The notes under the pieces are model-generated. The model ran no database searches, had not been told where the DNA came from, and worked only from the letters and a program-made list of their open reading frames with translations. Source: Neisseria uirgultaei (GTDB lineage: Bacteria > Pseudomonadota > Gammaproteobacteria > Burkholderiales > Neisseriaceae). From it: DNA of 64,000 nt. The stretch spans positions 1 through 64,000 of the forward strand of contig NZ_CAUIYF010000002.1 of assembly GCF_962719845.1 (NCBI RefSeq). Direction: 5' to 3'. The position numbers were made by a program, and so were the translations under genes. Each line of letters begins with the position of its first letter. Positions within the stretch are counted from its first letter, which is position 1. Of this stretch, positions 19,270-29,960 are shown piece after piece.

Positions 19270-20043
19270 TTAACAATTACGATAGGTAATGGGGTTTTGG
19301 GGGGCTTTATAGTTTTCTTGGGAAGAATAGGTCAGCTTATTCACGATTTCTTCATAAATGTCGGAGCCTTCTGGTAACGGCTTGCCTTCAAACATCCAAC
19401 GGCCTTGAATAATATCGTCGGCAGAAATCCATCTTTCGATTTCATATACTGCCAATGTCCAGCCGCGATAGACTGCAACTGCATATTTTGCTTTTTCACG
19501 TCGGCTTCCGATTTTCCAATATTTCCGTGTGCGTTCGTAAATTTCCTTATCCCTATTGGCTTCAGGAATATTTCCGGATCTAATGTCTTTTTTCAGTTTC
19601 TCGTATTCGTTATTAATCGTAATTAAAACAATGGGTTTATCAGTTTTTAATTCTTGAGCATCATACTTTCGTTTTAATTCCGACAAACTCATTAATCCTA
19701 CTTCTGAAGAATGCGTGCCCCCTTGAATATTAGTCAGCGGCTGCTGGCTCGGCTTGACTAGGGAGAGTAGGTCTATTGCCATCGCTTCATATTCAAAAGC
19801 CTGTTTGTCTGTTTGGATGTTGTGCCGCAGAATGTAATACACGGGCTGGTTTCCGCTTTTATGTATTTCCCTAATCAAGGCAATTTTATCACTTGGCGTT
19901 TCTGTTTCTTGTAATGAACCTAGGGCATGATGGAAAACGCGATTGCCCACGCCTTTACCTACATAGAAAATATTGCCGTCTCTAGGGTCAATCAAGCAAT
20001 AAACATAGTAAGCAAGTTTTTCTATAATGGAAGTTGAAAACAT
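19270..20043 (-). CDS. GIY-YIG (LEM3-like/COG3680) domain protein
   Basis: This 257-residue protein has an N-terminal GIY-YIG nuclease-like domain (about residues 11-105): YYVYCLIDP and IFYVGKGVGNRVFHH carry the paired Tyr-x-Gly signature and the following Arg, and a Glu (FEYEAMAI) fits the metal site. The C-terminal part (about 180-235, AVYRGWTLAVYEIERWI) is a separate module often seen as a sequence tail in accessory genes. The product could be a nuclease with a defence or competition role; this is inference. Base composition is more AT-rich than murB or norM, and the gene is bounded by AG-type DUS sites, which suggests acquisition. Confidence 0.7.
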   Translation of the reverse strand: MFSTSIIEKLAYYVYCLIDPRDGNIFYVGKGVGNRVFHHALGSLQETETPSDKIALIREIHKSGNQPVYYILRHNIQTDKQAFEYEAMAIDLLSLVKPSQQPLTNIQGGTHSSEVGLMSLSELKRKYDAQELKTDKPIVLITINNEYEKLKKDIRSGNIPEANRDKEIYERTRKYWKIGSRREKAKYAVAVYRGWTLAVYEIERWISADDIIQGRWMFEGKPLPEGSDIYEEIVNKLTYSSQENYKAPQNPITYRNC

Positions 20044-20087
20044 TTTTTTCCTTAAGAGTTAATAAGCCGTAAATGAAATATCAATGG

Positions 20088-20117
20088 AGGCCGTCTGAAA
20101 GAAATTTCAGACGGCCT
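20088..20117. terminator. Inverted AG-DUS pair overlapping the norM stop
   Basis: AGGCCGTCTGAA at 20088-20099 pairs with its complement at 20106-20117. The norM stop codon (20107-20109) falls inside the right arm. This is the AG-DUS dialect, unlike the AT-DUS pairs elsewhere. Confidence 0.8.
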
Positions 20118-21486
20118 TATGCGATTTGACCCTCTCTTTACTGCAAAGCTCCAAGCACCATACCAATGCAATGGCGGCAATCGTCAGTGAAACGGTCAGC
20201 GCGGTCCAGAAGCCGTAAATGCCCATATCGGCATGATAAGCAAGCAGGTAGCCGGGCAACAGGCCGCAACCCCAGAAGGCGGCGGCGTGGATGAACATCG
20301 GCACCTTTGTGACTTTGTAGCCGCGCAGGGCGTAGGAGGCGATGCATTGGGTGAAGTCTGCCGGTTGGAACAAGCCGGCGAACAGCAGGACGGTGGCAGC
20401 GATGCTTAAAACCGCCGGATCATTGTTGTACATACTTACCAGCGGCGAACGGAATAATACCAAAGAAAGCACGGTAATCACGGCGAGCATCCAACCCAAC
20501 GCCAGCGACACGCCCGAAATATAACGCGCCCGCGAAAATTCGCGCCGTCCTAATGAAAAGCCGATGCGCACCGTCCCTGCCGAGCCGACGCTTTGCGGAA
20601 TCATATAGAGAATCCCCGACAAACTGATGCCGACCTGCTGCGCCGCCACATAATCCTCGCCGAATGGCGCCACCAAAAAGACGATAAACGAAAATGCGCT
20701 GGCTTCTAGAAAATAAGACAAGCCGATGGGGGCGCCGATTTTCCAAATCTGTTTGAAAGCCGTCAAATCGGGTTTGCCGATTTTTGCTGTCAAGCCAAAC
20801 GGACGGAAGAATTTTTCTTTGGCGATATAAAGCCACAAAGCCAATGCGCTGAACCAAAATACCGCCATCGTCGCCAGTCCGCAGCCCGCGCCGCCCAAAG
20901 CGGGCATACCGAATTTGCCGTAAACGAAAATATAGTTCAGCGGCACGTTCAACACAAACGCCGCGAAGCTGACCAACATAATCAGGCGCGGGCGGTTCAG
21001 GCTGGAAGCGTAGGCGTGCAGGGCGCGGTGTACCATTGCCGCCGGCATCGCCAAGCTGGTGAACAGCATATACTGCGCCATCGTGCCTTCCACATAATCA
21101 CTCAAGGTCAGCCAGTTGCGGAATGGCGTAATCGCCGCCCACATCAATGCCATGCCGAAAATTCCCAAGATCAGCCCGAACCAAATCCCCTGCTGCCCCG
21201 TTTCGCCCACTTCGGCGGTTTTACCCGCGCCGTAAAGCTGGGCAATCATCGGGTTCAGCGCCGCCATAATGCCCATAAAGGTAATATAAACCGTGGCAAA
21301 CGCGCTGCTGCCCAAAGCCACCGCCGCCAAATCCTCCTTACCCGCACCGCCCGCCATCACGGTATCGACGAAACCGATGCCCACTTGCGCGACCTGCGCC
21401 AACAACATGGGCAGGGCAAGGGCGGTCAGCAGGCGGACTTCTTTCAGGAAGACGGAAAAGGAAAAGCGGTCGAGGTCGAGCAGCAT
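20107..21486 (-). CDS. norM: MATE family multidrug efflux pump NorM
   Basis: This 459-residue inner-membrane Na+/drug antiporter has twelve predicted helices and exports cationic drugs and fluoroquinolones. MATE family blocks are evident: ALPMLLAQVAQVGIGFVDTVMAG at the N-terminus, PMIAQLYGAG, RPRLIMLVSFAAFVLNVPLNY, and EASAFSFIVFLVAPFGE at the start of the second half. The length equals neisserial NorM. The start at 21486 gives MLLDLDRFSF. In this genus norM expression depends on its promoter and ribosome site; the upstream 330 bp carries no strong promoter I could define by eye. Confidence 0.9.
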   Translation of the reverse strand: MLLDLDRFSFSVFLKEVRLLTALALPMLLAQVAQVGIGFVDTVMAGGAGKEDLAAVALGSSAFATVYITFMGIMAALNPMIAQLYGAGKTAEVGETGQQGIWFGLILGIFGMALMWAAITPFRNWLTLSDYVEGTMAQYMLFTSLAMPAAMVHRALHAYASSLNRPRLIMLVSFAAFVLNVPLNYIFVYGKFGMPALGGAGCGLATMAVFWFSALALWLYIAKEKFFRPFGLTAKIGKPDLTAFKQIWKIGAPIGLSYFLEASAFSFIVFLVAPFGEDYVAAQQVGISLSGILYMIPQSVGSAGTVRIGFSLGRREFSRARYISGVSLALGWMLAVITVLSLVLFRSPLVSMYNNDPAVLSIAATVLLFAGLFQPADFTQCIASYALRGYKVTKVPMFIHAAAFWGCGLLPGYLLAYHADMGIYGFWTALTVSLTIAAIALVWCLELCSKERVKSHKAV

Positions 21487-21820
21487 AAGTGTTCAATCAA
21501 CAAAAATGCCGTCTGAAGCAGAAAACGGCAGCAGGGAGTCATGAGAAATAATGGTGCACATTATATAGTAAAAAAATGCCGTGCCGTCAGACGGCGGATA
21601 CAGGGTATAAAAGTATATTCAGATTGTGTGTATTTTATGGTAAAGTTTGGTTTTAACAACTTGACGGCATTGAGCCGTCGGATAGGGGCTGTTCGGATTC
21701 TGAATCGGAAGGAAGCATCGCCGTTTTGACAGCGGCGTGATGCGTTGCGGCAAAGATGCCGTCTGATTGCGGATCGGGCAGCCTTTTGTGTTTGCAAAAT
21801 AAAATAGAAGGCAGATTCTC
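21487..21820. other. norM-hisZ divergent intergenic region
   Basis: About 330 bp without a convincing gene. It contains two incomplete DUS-like sequences and AT-rich segments that should hold the divergent promoters of norM (-) and hisZ (+). No defined operator was seen. Confidence 0.6.
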
Positions 21821-22972
21821 ATGCAGACATGGCAGCTTCCGGAACATATCGCCGACGTACTGCCCACGAACGCGCGGCAGCTTGAAAGCGCGAGGGAGCA
21901 GTTGTTGGCACTGTTCCGCGTACACGGTTACGAGTTGGTCCAACCCCCGTTGATGGAATACAGCCACTCCCTGCTGACGCATATTGACGTGGGCTTGTCA
22001 TTGAAAACCATTTTAGTGGTCGATCAGTTGAGCGGTAGGCAGTTGGGCATCCGTGCCGATATTACGCCGCAAGTGGCGCGTATCGATGCCCATCTTTTGT
22101 CCGCCAACCAAGGGATTAACCGGTTATGTTATGCCGGTCCGGTGTTGCACGCGCAGCCCGACGGTCTGCTGAATATGCGCGAACCCTTGCAGGCAGGGGC
22201 GGAAATGTACGGTTTTGCCGATATCCGTGGTGACATCGAGCTGATAGACCTGATGCTGAAAAGCATGAAAATTGCCGATATGGGCAAAGTGCTGCTTTCG
22301 CTGGGGCATATCGGCATATTCCGCGCCTTGTCCGATGCGGCGCATTTGGATGCGGGGCAGTCCGCAACGCTGCTTGCCTTGATGCAGGATAAAGATACCG
22401 GGGCGGTCGAAGCGCAGGTCAAGGTTTGGAAACTGGACGGTATGTGGGCAAAAGCATTCTCGCTGCTGCCGCGCCTGTACGGCGGGTGTGAAGTGTTGTC
22501 CGACGCGCGCGGACGGTTGCCGGATTTGTCGGCGGTCGGCGGCGCGTTGGACGAATTGCAGGCGGTATGCGACGCATTTCCCGATTGTGAAATCCATATT
22601 GACTTGTCCGAGCTGCGCGTCGACAATTACCACACGGGCTTGCTGTATGCCGCCTATGCCGCCGATTTCCACGACGCGGTCGCGCGCGGCGGGCGTTATG
22701 ACGGATTGGGCGGATATTTCGGCAGGGCGCGCCCGGCAACGGGATTTAGTTTCGACTTGCGCAGCTTTATCGGGCGTTTGCCCGCCATAGAACGGCAGCC
22801 CGCCGTGTTGGTCGATGCGGAAGATGCCGAAGCGGCGCGCGAAGCAGTCGAAGCCTTGCGTGAACAAGGGCAGTGTGTCGTGATTGACTATGGCATCGGA
22901 CACAATGTTTCGGAAGAGTTTGCAGGCCGTCTGAAAAAGACGGACGGCGTTTGGCAGGTCGTGAAACGCTAA
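21821..22972 (+). CDS. hisZ: ATP phosphoribosyltransferase regulatory subunit
   Basis: This 383-residue histidyl-tRNA-synthetase-like protein forms a complex with the short HisG and is needed for the first step of histidine synthesis. Class II synthetase fold remnants are visible: LVQPPLMEY, RADITPQVARIDA (motif 2-like) and RGGRYDGLGGYFGRARPATGFSFDL (motif 3-like). It lacks the C-terminal anticodon-binding domain present in the true HisS (at 48.6-49.9 kb). An AG-DUS lies within the 3' end of the gene. purA follows after about 100 bp on the same strand, the usual hisZ-purA order in beta-proteobacteria. Confidence 0.93.
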   Translation: MQTWQLPEHIADVLPTNARQLESAREQLLALFRVHGYELVQPPLMEYSHSLLTHIDVGLSLKTILVVDQLSGRQLGIRADITPQVARIDAHLLSANQGINRLCYAGPVLHAQPDGLLNMREPLQAGAEMYGFADIRGDIELIDLMLKSMKIADMGKVLLSLGHIGIFRALSDAAHLDAGQSATLLALMQDKDTGAVEAQVKVWKLDGMWAKAFSLLPRLYGGCEVLSDARGRLPDLSAVGGALDELQAVCDAFPDCEIHIDLSELRVDNYHTGLLYAAYAADFHDAVARGGRYDGLGGYFGRARPATGFSFDLRSFIGRLPAIERQPAVLVDAEDAEAAREAVEALREQGQCVVIDYGIGHNVSEEFAGRLKKTDGVWQVVKR

Positions 22973-23048
22973 ATACCCGTTCATAGCGGATGAAAGGCAA
23001 GCCGTGGCGGGTTGCAAAGCCGCACCGGTTTGGGGATTTCCGCAATAA

Positions 23049-24374
<1,326 letters not shown>

Positions 24375-24389
24375 GGTTTTGCAGTAAAA

Positions 24390-24425
24390 ATGCCGTCTGA
24401 AGCCCTAATTGGTTTCAGACGGCAT
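24390..24425 (+). terminator. purA terminator, inverted DUS pair
   Basis: DUS 24390-24401 and complement 24414-24425 followed by TTTTT, 16 bp after the purA stop. Confidence 0.85.
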
Positions 24426-24560
24426 TTTTGCTGCCGTTTTATCTGATATTTTCTGTCCGGACACGGTTTGTCGGGGAATCTCAATGCGGCGTATCCGGTG
24501 CGGAAATGGATAAGGTCGGTGCCGGTATGGCAACCCCGATGTTTTCAGACGGCATATACG

Positions 24561-24593
24561 AAAAAACCGTACTGCTTGCGCGTACGGTTTTTT
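24561..24593. terminator. htpX terminator
   Basis: ACCGTAC and GTACGGT form a stem flanked by A and T runs, downstream of the htpX stop; usable in both directions. Confidence 0.7.
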
Positions 24594-24611
24594 TTGTTGT
24601 TTCAAATCGGC

Positions 24612-25451
24612 TCAGAGCGATTTGAGGCGGGCAATGCGGTTGTCCAGCGAAGGGTGGGTGCTGAGCAGGGAGTCACGCGTATCTCCGGCGATGCCCATTG
24701 CGTTCATTTCTTCGGGCAAATCGACCGGATTGCCTTTAAGCCTTTGCAGGGCGGAAATCATTTTCGGTGCGCCGACCAGTTTTGCCGCCCCCGCGTCGGC
24801 GCGGTATTCGCGCTGGCGGCTGAACCACATGACAATCAGGCTGGCAAGGAAGCCGAACAGGATTTGAAATACGGTGCTGACCAGGAAATAAGTTCCCTGG
24901 GACTGGCTGCCGTCGTTGTTTCGGGCAATCAGGTTGGCAATAATGCGCGACAGGAATACGACGAAGGTATTAACCACCCCTTGAATCAGCGTCAATGTCA
25001 CCATGTCGCCGTTGCCGACGTGCGCCATTTCGTGCGCCAACACGGCTTCCACTTCGTCGCGCGTCATATGGTCGAGCAAACCGGTGCTGACGGCGATCAG
25101 AGAGTTGTTTCTCGATGCGCCCGTGGCAAAGGCATTGGGTTCGGGGGAGTGGTAGATGGCGACTTCGGGCATTTTCAGGTTCCATTGCCGCGCTTGGGCT
25201 TCGACAGTATTCAAAAGCCAGGCTTCTTCTTCAGTGCGCGGTGTGTCGATAACTTCCGCGCCGACCGATTGTTTGGCGATGAATTTGGACATCAGCAGCG
25301 AAATAATCGAACCAGTGAAGCCGACGACGGCGGAATACGCCAACAGGCTGCCCGTGCCGCCCCGGCTGTTGATGCCTAGAACCGCCAAAACAATACTGAT
25401 TACGACCAAAATAGCGATATTGGTAGCCAAAAACAGAAAAATGCGTTTCAC
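24612..25451 (-). CDS. htpX: Zinc metalloprotease HtpX
   Basis: This 279-residue inner-membrane M48 peptidase contributes to membrane-protein quality control alongside FtsH. Two N-terminal transmembrane segments (about 5-27 and 33-53) are followed by the catalytic HEMAH ([13 protein letters not shown]), two further hydrophobic stretches, and the Glu of [13 protein letters not shown] as third zinc ligand. [19 protein letters not shown] is the typical pre-catalytic block. It is divergent from adk. Confidence 0.96.
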   Translation of the reverse strand: MKRIFLFLATNIAILVVISIVLAVLGINSRGGTGSLLAYSAVVGFTGSIISLLMSKFIAKQSVGAEVIDTPRTEEEAWLLNTVEAQARQWNLKMPEVAIYHSPEPNAFATGASRNNSLIAVSTGLLDHMTRDEVEAVLAHEMAHVGNGDMVTLTLIQGVVNTFVVFLSRIIANLIARNNDGSQSQGTYFLVSTVFQILFGFLASLIVMWFSRQREYRADAGAAKLVGAPKMISALQRLKGNPVDLPEEMNAMGIAGDTRDSLLSTHPSLDNRIARLKSL

Positions 25452-25653
25452 GGATGTTCCTTTTTGGTAGGGTGTGATGTTTTAAAGTTTTGGGGATTGT
25501 CCCAAAAAGTTGCCGCCTTGTGAATATTAAGCTCGGCAAAGGTATGCAAAACATTTGCTTGCAAATGGCAGTTTGTACAGTTGGTTTTTGAACTATTGTG
25601 CCAAGCCGTGTAGAATCGTAAACCATCTGTTTGATTCCAATAAACACATTTAA

Positions 25654-26313
<660 letters not shown>

Positions 26314-26330
26314 GTTTTGCCGAGTAGGAA

Positions 26331-26362
26331 ATGCCGTCTGAAAAAATATTTTCAGACGGCAT
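26331..26362 (+). terminator. adk terminator, inverted DUS pair
   Basis: DUS 26331-26342 and complement 26351-26362 followed by TTTTG. Confidence 0.85.
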
Positions 26363-26418
26363 TTTGTGTATGAAAGCTGTTAAAATCGAAGTTGTAACCG
26401 TTTATCCGCAGGCATCTT

Positions 26419-27150
26419 ATGAACCCCTTAATCTCCGACTTCCAAACCCAGCAACAACGCACCCCCGTCATCGTTGCCCTTGATTTTGCCAACGAAAAAG
26501 ACACGCTCGGATTCGTCCGCAACCTTGATCCGACGTTGTGCCAAATCAAAATCGGCAAAGAGCTGTTTACCGCGACGGGGCGCAGTTTGGCGGAAAGCTT
26601 AATCAATCAAGGTTTCAAGCTTTTCCTCGATTTGAAATACCACGATATTCCCCACACCGTCGCGCAAGCCTGCAAAGTCGCTGCCGATATGGGCGTTTGG
26701 ATGGTCGATATGCATGCCTCAGGCGGCCGCCGTATGATGGAAGCCGCAGCCGAAGCCGTTGCCGGATACGGCACGAAGCCGCTCTTAATCGGCGTAACCG
26801 TGTTGACCAGCATGGAACAAAGCGATTTGGCAGAAATCGGTTTGAACATCGCCCCTGAAGAACAAGTCATCCGCTTGGCGAAATTAGCGCAAAGTTCGGG
26901 CTTGGACGGAGTCGTCTGTTCCGCTCAAGAAGCCGCACCATTGCGCCGTGAATTGGGACAGGATTCTGTCTTGGTAACGCCCGGTATCCGCTTGGACGTT
27001 GCCGGCAACAACGACGACCAACGCCGTATTATGACGCCCGCCGAAGCCTTGGCGGCAGGTTCAACCTATTTGGTAATGGGCCGCCCTGTAACCCAAGCCG
27101 CCGATCCGGTCGCCGTATTGCGCGAAGTGAACCGCGTGGCAAACGCTTAA
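26419..27150 (+). CDS. pyrF: Orotidine 5'-phosphate decarboxylase
   Basis: This 243-residue enzyme makes UMP from OMP in pyrimidine synthesis. The catalytic Lys/Asp network is in LFLDLKYHDIPHTV; VIVALDFANEKDTL, VTVLTSM, LVTPGIRL and STYLVMGRPVTQAADPV are the other family blocks. The length is standard. Its stop codon overlaps the 5' arm of a small hairpin. Confidence 0.97.
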   Translation: MNPLISDFQTQQQRTPVIVALDFANEKDTLGFVRNLDPTLCQIKIGKELFTATGRSLAESLINQGFKLFLDLKYHDIPHTVAQACKVAADMGVWMVDMHASGGRRMMEAAAEAVAGYGTKPLLIGVTVLTSMEQSDLAEIGLNIAPEEQVIRLAKLAQSSGLDGVVCSAQEAAPLRRELGQDSVLVTPGIRLDVAGNNDDQRRIMTPAEALAAGSTYLVMGRPVTQAADPVAVLREVNRVANA

Positions 27151-27170
27151 GCATCAACAATTTTGATGCT
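27150..27170 (+). terminator. Small hairpin after pyrF
   Basis: AGCATCAA and TTGATGCT form an 8-bp stem at the pyrF stop; there is no strong T run, so it is a weak terminator candidate. Confidence 0.4.
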
Positions 27171-27245
27171 GTTCAAAGAAACTGCCTCACTTTGATACGA
27201 TAGATAAATAACCAGAAAATTTCAGCTTAGAAAGGAAATTATCCG

Positions 27246-27638
27246 ATGTCTCAATGTGGTTCAGATGTGAGCAATATTTTTGATTATGATGCATTTCCGG
27301 AAGATGATTTGCTTGTAAAGGATACCCCTGTTGGATGGTATGCAATCGTGTCGCATAAAATTGTCGAAGAGGGGCTTCCTATTAAATTTATGTATCGGGA
27401 ACATCAAGGGGATTTACCATTTGATAGCGGATGGCGGGTATTTTCCGGAACAGAAGATGATGAATACTCGAATAACCCTGATAACTTCTCCTTTCATAGT
27501 TTGACGCGGCTTACTCATTATCAAGCAGATGTTGGGGAGCTGTTTTGGGCGGATATAGGTAGCGTTTTTGAAAAAAAAGAAGGAGAGGATTGCTTTTCAC
27601 CTATTACCGATTGGTCTCCTTTTGACTTTGAAGAATAA
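27246..27638 (+). CDS. DUF2185/Imm33-like protein
   Basis: This is a 130-residue very acidic cytoplasmic protein. The block GWRVFSGTEDDEYSNNPDNFSFHSL matches the DUF2185 (Imm33) family, found both as immunity proteins in polymorphic-toxin loci and as free-standing genes. GWYAIVSHKIVEEGLPIKFMYRE precedes it. The gene has an AAAGGAAAT site before the ATG. It is clearly more AT-rich than pyrF and hldA on either side and is not flanked by DUS pairs. No adjacent toxin is present, so it is an orphan if it is an immunity gene. Confidence 0.7.
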   Translation: MSQCGSDVSNIFDYDAFPEDDLLVKDTPVGWYAIVSHKIVEEGLPIKFMYREHQGDLPFDSGWRVFSGTEDDEYSNNPDNFSFHSLTRLTHYQADVGELFWADIGSVFEKKEGEDCFSPITDWSPFDFEE

Positions 27639-27742
27639 TAAAAAGCCGGATTTTATTATTAATCAGTAAATTTGCCAGATAATTACTGAGAATACAGTGA
27701 AGTTTTCACACACAAAAAACAACTTATTTTGGAGTGCATAAA

Positions 27743-28705
27743 ATGCCCGCCAAGTTTCAACAAGAAACCCTCAAATCCCGCTTCGCGCAAGCCAAAGTCC
27801 TGGTTGTCGGCGACGTGATGCTTGACCGCTATTGGTTTGGCGATGTGTCCCGTATTTCGCCCGAAGCACCTGTGCCGGTAGCAAAAATCGGACGTATCGA
27901 CCAACGCGCGGGCGGTGCGGCGAACGTTGCGCGCAACATCGCTTCGTTGGGCGGCAGGGCAGGGCTGTTGTCGGTAACCGGCGACGACGAAGCCGCCAAC
28001 GCGCTCGACGCGCTGATGGTGCAGGACGGCGTCGCCTCCTATCTGATGCGCGACAAACAAATCGCCACCACCGTCAAACTGCGCGTCGTCGCCCGCAACC
28101 AGCAGCTTATCCGCCTTGATTTTGAAGAACATCCCAACCGCGAAGTGTTGGAACAAATCAAGCGGAAATACCGAGAAGTTTTGCCCGAATACGATGCCGT
28201 TATTTTTTCAGACTACGGAAAAGGCGGTCTGTCGCACATCTCCGATATGATCGATTGGGCAAAACACGCAGGTAAAACCGTATTAATCGACCCCAAAGGC
28301 GACGATTACGAAAAATACGCCGGCGCAACCCTGATTACGCCCAACCGCGCCGAATTGAAAGAAGTGGTCGGCAGTTGGAAAAACGAAGGCGAGCTGACCG
28401 AAAAAGCGCAAAACCTGCGCCGCCACCTCGACCTGACCGCCGTTTTGCTGACCCGGAGCGAAGAAGGCATGACCTTGTTCAGCGAAGGCGAACCGATTTA
28501 CCAGCCCACCCGCGCCCAAGAAGTTTACGACGTGTCCGGCGCAGGCGACACCGTCATTGCCGGAATGGGCTTGGGGCTGGCGGCAGGCTGCACGATGCCC
28601 GAAGCCATGCACCTCGCCAATACTGCGGCTGGGGTTGTCGTCGCCAAACTCGGCACGGCGGTCTGTTCGTTTGCAGAGTTGGTTGAAGCACTGGACGGGC
28701 AATAA
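27743..28705 (+). CDS. hldA: D-glycero-beta-D-manno-heptose-7-phosphate kinase
   Basis: This 320-residue PfkB-family kinase phosphorylates heptose 7-phosphate at C1 on the way to ADP-heptose for the LOS core. GDVMLDRYWFGDV at the N-terminus and GRAGGAANVARNIASLG are substrate motifs; DVSGAGDTVIAGMGLGLAAG carries the catalytic Asp. Only the kinase domain of E. coli HldE is present, so the adenylyltransferase must be encoded separately elsewhere (HldC). The ATG at 27743 has GGAG 8 bp upstream; a GTG at 27734 is less likely. hldD follows after 60 bp. Confidence 0.92.
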   Translation: MPAKFQQETLKSRFAQAKVLVVGDVMLDRYWFGDVSRISPEAPVPVAKIGRIDQRAGGAANVARNIASLGGRAGLLSVTGDDEAANALDALMVQDGVASYLMRDKQIATTVKLRVVARNQQLIRLDFEEHPNREVLEQIKRKYREVLPEYDAVIFSDYGKGGLSHISDMIDWAKHAGKTVLIDPKGDDYEKYAGATLITPNRAELKEVVGSWKNEGELTEKAQNLRRHLDLTAVLLTRSEEGMTLFSEGEPIYQPTRAQEVYDVSGAGDTVIAGMGLGLAAGCTMPEAMHLANTAAGVVVAKLGTAVCSFAELVEALDGQ

Positions 28706-28768
28706 ATCTTTTCAGACGGCATGACCATCCAATGCCGTCTGAAACCCTCAAAACAAAGGAAACCCAAT

Positions 28769-29773
28769 ATGACCATCATCGTAACAGGTGCGGCCGGCTT
28801 TATCGGCAGCAACATCGTCAAAGCACTTAACCAACGCGGCATTACCGACATCGTTGCCGTCGATAATTTGAGCAAAGGCGAAAAATTCAAAAACCTCGCC
28901 GAGTGCGAAATCGCCCATTATCTCGATAAACACGAATTCATCCGCCAAGTGAGGGAACACATTTTACCTTATCAAAATATCGAAGCCGTGTTCCACCAAG
29001 GCGCGTGTTCCGACACTATGAACCACGATGGTTTGTATATGATGGACAACAACTACCAGTACACGCTGGATTTGCTGGACTGGTGTCAGGACGAACGCAT
29101 CCCCTTCCTTTATGCTTCCAGTGCCGCCGTGTACGGCAAAGGCGAAATCTTCCGCGAAGAGCGCGAACTTGAAAAACCGCTCAACGTGTACGGCTACTCC
29201 AAATTCCTGTTTGACCAAGTATTGCGCCGCCGCATCAAAGAAGGTCTCACCGCCCAAGTCGTCGGCTTCCGCTACTTCAACGTTTACGGACAACACGAAC
29301 AACACAAAGGCCGAATGGCATCCGTCGCCTTCCACCACTTCCACCAATACCGCGAACACGGTTACGTCAACCTGTTCGGCAGCAACGACGGCTACGGCAA
29401 CGGCGAACAAACCCGCGACTTCGTCAGCGTCGAAGACGTTGCCAAAGTCAACCTCTACTTCTTCGACCATCCCGAACTTTCCGGCATCTACAACCTCGGC
29501 ACCGGTCGCAGCCAACAGTTCAACGAACTCGCCGCCGCCACCGTCAATGCCTGCCGCGCCGCCGAAGGCAAACCTGAAATGAGCTTGAAAGAGCTGGTAG
29601 AAGAAGAACTTATCCGCTACATCCCATTTCCCGACGCGCTCAAAGGCAAATACCAAAGCTTCACCCAAGCCGACATCACCAAACTGCGTGAGGCAGGTTA
29701 TACGGAAGAATTTTTAGACGTAAAGGCCGGTGTGTCGCGTTATGTCGGATGGATGCTGGAAAATTTGGCGTAA
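28769..29773 (+). CDS. hldD: ADP-L-glycero-D-manno-heptose 6-epimerase
   Basis: This 334-residue SDR enzyme (RfaD/GmhD) epimerises ADP-heptose, the last step before transfer to lipid A-Kdo. The Rossmann motif [11 protein letters not shown] lies at about residues 7-17; the catalytic [10 protein letters not shown] carries YxxxK, and [11 protein letters not shown] and [10 protein letters not shown] follow. The start at 28769 is preceded by AAAGGAAA. It is probably co-transcribed with hldA, and a DUS terminator follows. Confidence 0.96.
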   Translation: MTIIVTGAAGFIGSNIVKALNQRGITDIVAVDNLSKGEKFKNLAECEIAHYLDKHEFIRQVREHILPYQNIEAVFHQGACSDTMNHDGLYMMDNNYQYTLDLLDWCQDERIPFLYASSAAVYGKGEIFREERELEKPLNVYGYSKFLFDQVLRRRIKEGLTAQVVGFRYFNVYGQHEQHKGRMASVAFHHFHQYREHGYVNLFGSNDGYGNGEQTRDFVSVEDVAKVNLYFFDHPELSGIYNLGTGRSQQFNELAAATVNACRAAEGKPEMSLKELVEEELIRYIPFPDALKGKYQSFTQADITKLREAGYTEEFLDVKAGVSRYVGWMLENLA

Positions 29774-29802
29774 ACACGATTGGTCATTTTGTTTGAAAGA
29801 AA

Positions 29803-29828
29803 ATGCCGTCTGAAATTTCAGACGGCAT
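29803..29828 (+). terminator. hldD terminator, inverted DUS pair
   Basis: DUS 29803-29814 and complement 29817-29828 followed by TTTTTG. Confidence 0.85.
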
Positions 29829-29854
29829 TTTTGATTTTATGCGGAGGCGGTTTT

Positions 29855-29960
29855 TATAGTGGAATAAATTTAAATCAGGACAAGGCGACGAAGCCGCAGA
29901 CAGTACAAATAGTACGGCAAGGCGAGGCAACGCCGTACTGGTTTTTGTTAATCCACTATA
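29855..29960. repeat. Correia repeat enclosed element, short (106 bp) form
   Basis: It is bounded by TATAGTGG and CCACTATA with imperfect terminal inverted repeats and the internal AGGACAAGGCGACGAAGCCG block. It has the internal deletion of the short class relative to the copy at 33.2 kb. Its right end overlaps the clpA 3' end. Correia elements are mobile in origin and can carry promoter and RNase III sites. Confidence 0.93.

Noticed and set aside
21821..22972. hisZ considered as a second, truncated histidyl-tRNA synthetase
   Set aside because: Length, missing anticodon domain and position before purA fit HisZ; true hisS is at 48.6-49.9 kb.
27743..28705. hldA considered as a truncated HldE lacking its adenylyltransferase domain
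   Set aside because: Split HldA/HldC enzymes are a normal arrangement and the frame ends cleanly after the PfkB domain.
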